Positions 5,347 to 10,994 of a stretch of DNA of 10,994 nucleotides are shown piece after piece. Source of the stretch: Spirochaetaceae bacterium (GTDB taxonomy: Bacteria; Spirochaetota; Spirochaetia; Treponematales; Breznakiellaceae); contig JAISCO010000058.1 in assembly GCA_031265535.1 (NCBI GenBank), forward strand, positions 1 to 10,994, read 5' to 3'. Below the pieces are notes generated by a model. That model was not told the DNA's origin. It ran no database searches and worked only from the letters and a program-made list of their open reading frames with translations. The translations under genes were made by a program, and so were the position numbers. Each line of letters begins with the position of its first letter. Within the stretch, counting starts at the first letter, position 1.

Positions 5347-6519
5347 TCATTTAATATATTCAAGAGGATTTACAGCTCTGCCGTTCTTGTAAATCGCGAA
5401 ATGCAAGTGAGGCCCCGTGCTTCGTCCGGTGCTGCCAACCGCTCCTATTTTTTCATTCTGGTCAACACGCCCGCCTTCTTTCACGGCTACCGAGCTAAGG
5501 TGGGCGTACATGCTTTGAAAACCGCCGCTATGCGTGATGATAATATAGTTGCCGAATACCGAACTGTAAGAAACCGATGAAACCCTGCCGTCCGCCGCCG
5601 CTTTTACCGGAGTTCCTGTATTCGCGGCAAGATCAACCGCGCTGTGATAGCGGCGCAGTCCGGTAAAGGGGTCTTTGCGCCAGCCAAACGAAGAGCTAAG
5701 CCGCCCGCGTACCGGATAAACAAAAAGTTCCCCAAGCGCCATTTTTAATTCATCAGAGCGCATCTTCGCGCCGGGCAGGAATAGAATATCACCGGCATTG
5801 ATGTCGTCATTTTGAATATCATTGGCATCCAAAATCGCTTCAATGGCTACGTTCATTTTGTCCGCGATTTTCTGATAGCTGTCTCCCTTTGCTATTGTGT
5901 AGGGTATCCCGTCCATATTCGGGACGCGGAGAATTTCCCCCTCACGAAGCAGGCGGGCGTTGTGCAGATTGTTAGACGCTATGATTGCGTCCAGCGAAAG
6001 GCTGTTGTCGGCGGCTATTTTCGATACGCTGTCGCCTTTTTTTACGGTGTAATTACTCCACGAAAAAGTCTCTGTTACAGGAACAGGCAGTTTTTCAGGC
6101 AGATGCGCCCGTTCCTCTAAAGTCCCCAGCGCGTAAGCAAGCATCTTTCTTCGCGTAAAGGCATCCGCCTCCGGGTTAATCTGAATTTCGTTATCCTGCC
6201 AAAGCAGCGCATAGTACGCAAAAAAACCTAATATAACCAGGCAGACACTTAGAATTATGAATTGCGGCGTAAATATGGTTTTCTTTGCGGCAGGGGCGGA
6301 AACCGGAGCGTCATAGTAAGAGGGTGAAATATTTTCATCAGTGTCCGCGTATTTATTATTTTCCACCGCCGTTCTGGGCTGAGGAATCCGTTTTTTATGA
6401 GCCGGATTTTGACGGATCTGGTCTATACCTTTCAACGCGGCGCTGCCTTGAAATACATATACGTTTTTACGGGGTACGACGTGTTGTGACTTTAAAATAC
6501 TGTCGGTTTTATTGTTCAT
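5347..6519 (-). CDS. membrane-anchored LysM-LysM-M23 metallopeptidase
   Basis: A cell-wall protein predicted to bind peptidoglycan and cut its peptide cross-links, or to act as a regulator of amidases. Numbering from ATG 6519 (390 aa): a polar cytoplasmic tail 1-81, one membrane segment about 82-107, two LysM modules (about 156-201, NYTVKKGDSVSKIA; and 206-250, YTIAKGDSYQKIA), then an M23 domain 265-390. The zinc ligands look intact: H292 and D296 (HSAVD), H371/H373 (HLH), plus H340 (YAH), so it is probably active rather than a degenerate EnvC/NlpD type. An in-frame TTG at 6543 would add 8 residues; neither start has a good Shine-Dalgarno. It diverges from lepB-PBP, fitting a wall-remodelling locus. 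A long cytoplasmic tail instead of a signal peptide is notable. Confidence 0.93.
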   Translation of the reverse strand: MNNKTDSILKSQHVVPRKNVYVFQGSAALKGIDQIRQNPAHKKRIPQPRTAVENNKYADTDENISPSYYDAPVSAPAAKKTIFTPQFIILSVCLVILGFFAYYALLWQDNEIQINPEADAFTRRKMLAYALGTLEERAHLPEKLPVPVTETFSWSNYTVKKGDSVSKIAADNSLSLDAIIASNNLHNARLLREGEILRVPNMDGIPYTIAKGDSYQKIADKMNVAIEAILDANDIQNDDINAGDILFLPGAKMRSDELKMALGELFVYPVRGRLSSSFGWRKDPFTGLRRYHSAVDLAANTGTPVKAAADGRVSSVSYSSVFGNYIIITHSGGFQSMYAHLSSVAVKEGGRVDQNEKIGAVGSTGRSTGPHLHFAIYKNGRAVNPLEYIK

Positions 6520-6711
6520 CCTAGTTGCTTTATCGACATGCAAGCGGAGTTTGTTTATACTTAGACTTAAATACGAAAGCCTAGTGTCTTGACATCTTTC
6601 AAACTGTTGGTAGCGGTCTCAAGACTGGAAGAAGAATATTTTACCTCAAAGTCGAAAAAGTCGAAGAAGGAAAGAGTAAAGAAAGGATCTCTTAAAAACT
6701 TATTCTACTTC

Positions 6712-6741
6712 TTACAAGATGACTCTTGGCTTCGATATAGA
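6712..6741 (+). promoter_or_regulatory. putative promoter of the lepB-PBP operon
   Basis: TTACAA (6712-6717) and TATAGA (6736-6741) with an 18-bp spacer, giving a start near 6748 and a very short leader before ATG 6761. The 217-bp gap to the divergent peptidase gene contains no other feature apart from a purine-rich stretch (about 6626-6690). Moderate match only. Confidence 0.4.
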
Positions 6742-6760
6742 ATGCTTCGATTAGAATTTT

Positions 6761-7162
6761 ATGAAAAAAAAAGAAGACGGCGCGATACTACGCGATATAT
6801 TACTAGCTTTAAGTTTTGCGTTTATCCTTAAATTATTTTTTTTTGATTTTATGATAACGCAGGGGGAGTCTATGAAGCCCGCGATAAAAGACGGCAGCGT
6901 GCTGATAATAAACCGGCTTGCGTACGGTTTTCGTCCGCCCCTGCTTAACAATTATTTGTACCGCTGGGCCTTTCCGGACGAGGGAAATGTGATCGTTTTT
7001 TATACTCCGGCAGGTGATTTAGCGGTTAAACGTTGTGTAAAAGTGCTGAATGACGGCCGCTTTATCGCGTTGGGGGACAACAGTCTGGAATCTTACGACT
7101 CGCGTTCTTACGGGCCTGTTTCTGTCGATAATATACTTGGCAAGGTTGTAGGAATAAAATAA
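6761..7162 (+). CDS. lepB: signal peptidase I, unusually short (133 aa)
   Basis: Cleaves signal peptides from secreted precursors at the outer face of the inner membrane by a Ser/Lys dyad. One N-terminal anchor (about residues 9-31) is followed by box B QGESMKP with catalytic Ser37, box D start AVKR with Lys90, and box E GDNSLESYDSRSYG (105-118). All active-site elements are present. However Lys90 and the GDN motif are only about 15 residues apart, whereas typical bacterial enzymes have a longer beta region (including a GLPGD-like segment) between them, so this is a minimal form. No clear Shine-Dalgarno before ATG 6761. The PBP gene starts 2 bp after its stop, so they form an operon. Confidence 0.93.
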   Translation: MKKKEDGAILRDILLALSFAFILKLFFFDFMITQGESMKPAIKDGSVLIINRLAYGFRPPLLNNYLYRWAFPDEGNVIVFYTPAGDLAVKRCVKVLNDGRFIALGDNSLESYDSRSYGPVSVDNILGKVVGIK

Positions 7163-7164
7163 TT

Positions 7165-9054
7165 ATGGAACAAGATCAAGCGCCCCCTCCCAAAAAAATA
7201 AGATTCATAATCTTCATAGTCTTTTTAGTAGTAATTACCGCGGGTATCATATCAAAGTATGCCGTACTGATGCTGCAGCCGGAAAAAACCGTTACGCGAA
7301 AACAGTCTTTAACGGCGGATAGGGGGCAAATTCTTGATAGAAACGGCAGGCTTCTTGCTATTCAGACCCGTTTTGGCAATGTTACCGTGTGGAGGCCGCA
7401 GACCGGCGACCTTAACGCCCTTGCCGCGCTTCTTTCTCCTATCCTTGATATGAGCGAATCCGCGATAATTGATAAAATAAATCTTTCCGCAACGGATTTT
7501 ATTTATTTGAAAAAGCAGGTTGACAGGGATACATTACGCAAAATAGATGAGCTTGCCGCGGCGCGTATGATAGACGGCGTAGGTATAGAGCCTGTCATGG
7601 GAAGAATATACCCTGAAGGCCCGCTTGCGGGACAGATAATAGGTTTTACCGGTGACGAAAATATTGGACTTGCCGGCATAGAGTACGCTTTTGACGCCGA
7701 ACTTAAGGCAAAAGCAGGTAACTCAATAGAATCTGTAGGCGGAATTGCCGGAAATCAAGTTGTTTTAACGATAGACGCGACAATTCAGTATTTACTGGAA
7801 GAAATCGCGGAAAAAACGCTCACGGAAAATCAGGCCGAAGCCGTAATGCTTTTGGCTATGGAACCTCGTTCCGGTGAAATACTGGGCGCGGCAACAATGC
7901 CCGGTTTTAACCCAAACCAGTTTAAAGAAAGCGGCGAACAGGCGCGTATGATACGCCCCGTGGTTTGGGCTTATGAACCCGGCTCCGTTTTCAAAGTTTT
8001 TTCGCTTGCGGCTATATTGGATTCGGCGGCAATTACCCCGCAAACTACTTTTTACTGCGACGGCGCCTATACGCATACAACAAACCTTGGCGAAAGCATC
8101 GTAATAAATTGCCTTGGCGCCCACGGCCTGGTTGACGCGCGTAAAATTATCACCTATTCGTGCAACGCGGGCGCGGCTTACGCCTCGGACAAGATGGGCA
8201 AAACCCTGTTTTACGACGGCATTCTTAAACTAGGTTTTGGGAAAAAAACAGGCTCCGGGATGCCGGGCGAAACAGCGGGTTTTTTACGGCAGCCGGACCG
8301 CTGGTCGGAACGTACCAAACCGACTATCGCCATGGGCCAAGAGATTGCCGTGTCCGCGCTGCAAATGCTTCAAGCCGCTACCGCGATAGCGAATGACGGC
8401 GTTATGGTTACTCCCCACATTGTACTGCAAATTGAGGATGCCGATGGCAAAAATCCGCGAAAGCCGAATCTGCCGGCCCCGGTGCGGGCATTAAACGCGC
8501 AGACGGCGCGGGAAATGCGTTCTTACATGACGGATGTAACTTCATCCATCGGAACAGGCTACCGCGCCAATATCGGCGACATTCCGCTTGCCGTCAAAAC
8601 CGGTACAGCTCAGCTCATCGATAGTAAAACGGGCAAATACTCGGACACAGACTTTATCGCAAGCTGTATCGCGCTGCTGCCGGCAGATGAGCCCTCGCTC
8701 GTGCTGTATATTGTAATCATTAAACCAAAAGGCAGTTCGTATTTAGGCGGACGCATAGCCGCCCCGCCAATCCGTGAAAGCGCCGAGGCTCTGATAAATT
8801 ATATCGGAATTCCGCGCGGCAGAAATCAAACGGCGAGCCATACCGGAAAGATACTGCTGCCGTCTGTCAACACCCCTTTAATTACAGACACAATTCCCGA
8901 CTTTACGGGTTATTCAAAACGCCAACTGCTGCCGCTGCTGCTGCGCGACGATCTTAACATAAATCTAAACGGAGACGGTTATGTTGTCAGCCAAAGCCCC
9001 GCCGCTGGAACCGCGCTGGATCAGAACGCGGTGATCTATCTTGAACTGAAATGA
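7165..9054 (+). CDS. class B penicillin-binding protein (FtsI/SpoVD-like) with C-terminal PASTA-like domain
   Basis: A membrane-bound transpeptidase that cross-links peptidoglycan, acting with a SEDS glycosyltransferase in septation or elongation. N-terminal anchor about 12-36; the pedestal domain begins at LTADRGQILDRNG (49-61). The transpeptidase domain has SVFK with nucleophile Ser274, SCN (332-334) and KTGTA (478-482). A single PASTA-like module ends the protein (about 574-629: IPDFTGYSKRQL ... VVSQSPAAGT). At 629 residues it has normal length. It follows lepB by 2 bp; the Shine-Dalgarno is weak (GGAAT about 10 nt upstream). It is not in the usual mraW-ftsL-mur cluster, so division FtsI versus a paralogue cannot be settled here. 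Its stop lies just before repeat DNA. Confidence 0.96.
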   Translation: MEQDQAPPPKKIRFIIFIVFLVVITAGIISKYAVLMLQPEKTVTRKQSLTADRGQILDRNGRLLAIQTRFGNVTVWRPQTGDLNALAALLSPILDMSESAIIDKINLSATDFIYLKKQVDRDTLRKIDELAAARMIDGVGIEPVMGRIYPEGPLAGQIIGFTGDENIGLAGIEYAFDAELKAKAGNSIESVGGIAGNQVVLTIDATIQYLLEEIAEKTLTENQAEAVMLLAMEPRSGEILGAATMPGFNPNQFKESGEQARMIRPVVWAYEPGSVFKVFSLAAILDSAAITPQTTFYCDGAYTHTTNLGESIVINCLGAHGLVDARKIITYSCNAGAAYASDKMGKTLFYDGILKLGFGKKTGSGMPGETAGFLRQPDRWSERTKPTIAMGQEIAVSALQMLQAATAIANDGVMVTPHIVLQIEDADGKNPRKPNLPAPVRALNAQTAREMRSYMTDVTSSIGTGYRANIGDIPLAVKTGTAQLIDSKTGKYSDTDFIASCIALLPADEPSLVLYIVIIKPKGSSYLGGRIAAPPIRESAEALINYIGIPRGRNQTASHTGKILLPSVNTPLITDTIPDFTGYSKRQLLPLLLRDDLNINLNGDGYVVSQSPAAGTALDQNAVIYLELK

Positions 9055-9061
9055 ACCTCTT

Positions 9062-9248
9062 TGACCGGTGGGAGGTAAACAAGGAAAAAGTAAAAGGTAA
9101 GAAGGAACAAAGAATGATTGGGGGGGGGGGGGGGTAGCAGTGAGGAATTAGCAATGAGGAGTGAGGAGTGATGAGTGATGAGGTAAAAAGGAAAAGGTAA
9201 GAAGGAACATAACAATGAGGAGTGAGGTAAAAAGGTAAAAGGTAATGA
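9062..9248. repeat. purine-rich degenerate simple repeat with a 15-G run
   Basis: Recurrent words GGAAAAGGTAAGAAGGAACA, GTAAAAAGGTAAAAGG and CAATGAGGAGTGAGG, the reverse complement of the 4781-4911 repeat. A homopolymer of 15 G lies at 9120-9134. No gene; the repeat begins about 10 bp after the PBP stop and no classical terminator is visible between them. Confidence 0.9.
9120..9134. repeat. 15-bp G homopolymer
   Basis: Fifteen consecutive G within the simple repeat downstream of the PBP gene. Like the C run at 427-440 it should be unstable in length, but here it is non-coding. Confidence 0.95.
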
Positions 9249-9286
9249 GAAACCCGCTGGCGGGGGGGTGGGGGGTGGCGGAAGAC
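9249..9286. repeat. GC-rich module, inverted copy of the 4149/4633 modules, interrupted by the IS
   Basis: GAAACCCGCTGGCGGG (9249-9264) is the exact reverse complement of 4149-4164, and GGGGGTGGCGGAAGAC (9271-9286) of 4633-4648. Identity to the 4.6-kb copy stops exactly at 9286, where the IS inverted repeat begins, so the IS inserted into this module. Confidence 0.85.
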
Positions 9287-9306
9287 CACTGTCAACAAGT
9301 TAAGGG
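9287..9306. repeat. IS left terminal inverted repeat
   Basis: 20 bp, perfect match to the reverse complement of 10436-10455. Confidence 0.95.
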
Positions 9307-9334
9307 AACTGGATACCCCCACCTCCCTGTTTCC

Positions 9335-10343
9335 TCAACAGTTTGATTTGTGGTTGTGGTGGAAATGAGGCTTCTTTAGGTATTCTTTCCTCTTTACTTT
9401 ACGGCCATGCCGTACCGGCACTATCCGCCGTCTTATCTCCACTACCAGTTCCTTATATAAATGACTTCGTACAAGTGGATCATCCGCTATCAGTACCCCC
9501 ACAAGCCGGTCTTTCAGAACACCCACCTCATGGTTCACCTTGGCCCGGTATTCGTACAGCCGCTTCTTCCTCTATCTCATCTTCTCCCAAATTCGTTATC
9601 AGCGCTTCCCGTTCCCCGTTCTTCAACAAAAACACTATAGCGCGGGTCTGTACTTCTTTCGAAAGCCTTATTGTCCCACTTCCATTTCCCATATTATCTA
9701 TTTGGGAATTGAACCCTTTCTGTACACGCGTCACATACAGAAGCCCTTTATCCTCTATATACTTTATGAGGTCTTTAGACAGGTAGCCATAGTCGAATAT
9801 CACCAGCGATTTCTTTACCACGCTTTCAAAGTCCATGCCGGCAAGCGCGTCAAGTTGTTTCTTCGCCAGGCTCCGCTCATCCTTTTTCAACAGTTCTATT
9901 TTCGCGTCAACGATGATGTCGTTCTCTATGTCTACCAGCGCTGACGCGCGGGCTGTTGCCGCGCTATGTTCATGCCCGGTCGCCTCATAGTATTTACGTA
10001 GGGCGGCATCAGGCGGCAGGATTATGTGGCTTCCGTCTATCGCCATCGGCAGATACCCACGCCAGTCCTTCAGTTCCTCGTTATAGCTTCCCCTCACTGT
10101 CGCGCGGAATAACTCCAAGAAGGCTTCCCATTTAACCTTTTTCCGTGCCAGGCTGAACGCCTGTTGGGTCATGTATACCACCTCTTTTATCTTGGGAAAA
10201 AACCGTTCAAGGGCGTTTTGCGAACTTTCCTTTACCATGCCGAGCATGAAGTAAATCAGCTCTATGAACGGCATTTTACGCTTCCGGCTGAAATCCCGTG
10301 GTTGCTTCTTCGAACGCTTTTCATATTCCGCCGTTTCTACCAA
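9335..10343 (-). pseudogene. IS4-type DDE transposase, frameshifted
   Basis: The 271-codon frame (TTG start at 10343) carries the first Asp in MAIDGSHI (D103) and the second in VIFDYGYLS (D184), the usual spacing for IS4-type transposases. It then loses its reading frame: it ends with AAVRIPGQGEP, while another frame continues KRLYEYRAKVNHEVGVLKDR for 78 codons to 9335, supplying the Y..K...E......R region where the catalytic Glu is expected. Removing one base within 9530-9571 would join them into about 336 residues. A +1 programmed shift is possible but I see no classical slippery heptamer. The start is also weak: no good ATG, only a TTG with GAAGAAG upstream. Probably inactive, or recently so, since the ends are intact. 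Confidence 0.85.
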
Positions 10344-10435
10344 GCTTTTGACTTCTTCAAAAACCGTTTTTTTCTATGTTATCCCTCTTATATGCCTATA
10401 TATCACCATCTTAGAAGGATGTCTAGGAACTCCCG

Positions 10436-10455
10436 CCCTTAACTTGTTGACAGTG
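10436..10455. repeat. IS right terminal inverted repeat
   Basis: 20 bp, perfect partner of 9287-9306. It contains TTGACA (10447-10452) reading outward on plus. Confidence 0.95.
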
Positions 10456-10477
10456 GGAAGCCTCCCCTTTTTATATT
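10447..10477 (+). promoter_or_regulatory. possible outward hybrid promoter at the IS right end
   Basis: A consensus -35 (TTGACA, 10447-10452) inside the inverted repeat points outward; TATATT (10472-10477) in the flanking DNA is a fair -10 at 19-bp spacing, or TTATAT at 18. Outward -35 boxes forming hybrid promoters are known for several IS. Spacing is long, so this is tentative. Confidence 0.3.
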
Positions 10478-10637
10478 TTCTTAATAGAAGCACTATAAAA
10501 ACTCGCAAAACTAAGACGGGGGAGATATATGTAGTAAGTGAGTGATAAATGCCGGTTACTGCTACATTTATGGGGTTTCTACGCAGTGGCGGGGCTTTCT
10601 CGTTTCAATATAGGCATTTTAGAAACTGGATAGGCGC

Positions 10638-10666
10638 TTGACTATATACGGAAGTGTTGTTACTAT
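10638..10666 (+). promoter_or_regulatory. sigma70-type promoter of the lipoprotein gene
   Basis: TTGACT (10638-10643), a 17-bp spacer and TACTAT (10661-10666). Transcription should start near 10673, leaving a leader of about 36 nt to ATG 10709. Confidence 0.7.
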
Positions 10667-10680
10667 ATATAGAAACAACA
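10655..10680. promoter_or_regulatory. possible operator dyad centred on the -10 box
   Basis: TGTTGTT (10655-10661) and AACAACA (10674-10680) are perfect 7-bp inverted arms separated by 12 bp, enclosing the -10 box and the expected start site. The position is typical for a repressor site. No regulator is in the window. Confidence 0.4.
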
Positions 10681-10694
10681 GCGGACTAATCCGC
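10681..10694 (+). promoter_or_regulatory. leader hairpin before the ribosome binding site
   Basis: GCGGA-CTAA-TCCGC, a perfect 5-bp stem with a 4-nt loop, in the transcribed leader, ending 6 nt before the Shine-Dalgarno AGGGA (10701-10705). May stabilise the mRNA or tune translation; too small to be a riboswitch. Confidence 0.4.
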
Positions 10695-10708
10695 ATTGAG
10701 AGGGAATT

Positions 10709-10994
10709 ATGAATAAATTGATTTTTTATGTATGCGCGGTCGCGGCATTTGCGGGATTAACGCTTTATTCTTGCAATAAAACAAAATCAAACGCCATAGA
10801 AACACAACCGGCAGTAAAAATAGGCATCGCGAAAATTGTGCAGCATCCGGCGCTTGACACCATTGAACAAGGAATACAAGACGGATTGGGGGAGCGGAAT
10901 ATAACGGCCGTCTACGATTTGCAGAATGCCAATGGCGACATGAGCACTGCCGCGCAGATTGCGGCTAAATTCAAAACGGAAAAGGTTGATATAG
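10709..10994 (+). CDS. ABC transporter substrate-binding lipoprotein (ABC_sub_bind/TrpX-like), N-terminal part
   Basis: The start is well supported: AGGGA 3 nt before ATG and a strong promoter upstream. A lipoprotein signal peptide (MNKLIFYVCAVAAFAGLTLY) ends in the spirochaete-style lipobox LYSC with Cys22 as lipid site. The mature part begins with VKIGIAKIVQHPALDTIEQG, followed by a segment with DLQNANGDMSTAAQIAAKF, characteristic of the periplasmic ABC_sub_bind family (COG2984, which includes TrpX-type tryptophan/tyrosine binders). It would deliver its ligand to a permease and ATPase, which should lie downstream of the window. 95 codons visible of an expected ~320-330. The ligand cannot be stated from this fragment. 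Confidence 0.9.
   Translation, partial: MNKLIFYVCAVAAFAGLTLYSCNKTKSNAIETQPAVKIGIAKIVQHPALDTIEQGIQDGLGERNITAVYDLQNANGDMSTAAQIAAKFKTEKVDI

Larger units (their letters stand above)
9287..10455 (-). mobile_element. IS4-type insertion sequence, 1169 bp, complete ends, broken transposase
   Basis: Bounded by a perfect 20-bp inverted repeat (CACTGTCAACAAGTTAAGGG at 9287-9306, reverse complement at 10436-10455). It is flanked by GGAAGAC (9280-9286) and GGAAGCC (10456-10462), which fit a 7-bp target duplication with one mismatch. The left boundary is independently confirmed by the shared repeat module that ends at 9286. One transposase gene on minus occupies most of it. Belongs to the DDE (IS4/DDE_Tnp_1) group by the motifs; the ISfinder name is unknown to me. 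Confidence 0.9.
10456..10708. other. intergenic region upstream of the lipoprotein gene
   Basis: About 250 bp without a gene. It holds the possible hybrid promoter, a weak stem GTTACTGC/GCAGTGGC (10555-10562 with 10583-10590, two G-T pairs, 20-nt loop), then the strong promoter, dyad and leader hairpin listed separately. I could not match the stem to a known riboswitch. Confidence 0.6.

Noticed and set aside
6589..6831. 80-codon plus-strand ORF before lepB
   Set aside because: It overlaps the lepB start in another frame, has no ribosome binding site, and its Lys/Glu content reflects a purine-rich intergenic stretch.
9335..9538. Separate 67-codon gene at the IS left end
   Set aside because: It is the frameshifted C-terminal part of the transposase, as shown by KRLYEYRAKVNHE continuing across its GTG start.
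10527..10538. Start-stop minimal ORF (ATG TAG) preceded by GGGGGAG
   Set aside because: Probably chance; nothing else supports a regulatory start-stop element, although the purine box is well placed.

Overview
The window looks like a spirochaete chromosome, most likely a Treponema-type (possibly insect-gut) relative. The basis is the gene content, a relaxed lipobox (LYSC) on the last gene, and intergenic DNA crowded with homopolymers and simple repeats. This placement is an inference from style; I could not run a database search.

Layout. Positions 1-3971 form a minus-strand operon, nadK > recN > a 297-residue unknown > ABC exporter (cut by the window edge). The genes overlap or nearly touch, and a good promoter sits just upstream of nadK. 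Positions 3972-4890 are about 0.9 kb of repeat mosaic: three copies of a 77-bp element (A), two copies of a 67-bp element (B) and a pyrimidine-rich simple repeat. Positions 4891-5213 carry two tiny minus-strand ORFs (46 and 61 codons) joined by an ATGA overlap; the second runs into the simple repeat. Positions 5347-9054 are an envelope locus: a membrane-anchored LysM/M23 peptidase on minus, diverging from a very short signal peptidase I and a class B penicillin-binding protein with a C-terminal PASTA-like domain. Positions 9055-9286 are purine-rich repeat with a 15-G run. Positions 9287-10455 are a complete IS4-type insertion sequence with 20-bp perfect inverted repeats, a probable 7-bp imperfect target duplication and a frameshifted transposase. 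Positions 10456-10994 are a regulatory region with a near-consensus promoter, then the start of a substrate-binding lipoprotein gene.

Functionally, the window combines NAD(P) metabolism and DNA repair (nadK-recN), export (ABC), wall remodelling and secretion (M23, LepB, PBP) and an ABC uptake lipoprotein. The non-coding parts are the most unusual: modular repeats shared in opposite orientation about 4.6 kb apart, one with a paired (compensatory) substitution in its hairpin; two long G/C homopolymers, one inside a coding region next to a gene start; and a dyad around the -10 box of the last gene. I saw no CRISPR array, tRNA, rRNA or clear defence system.
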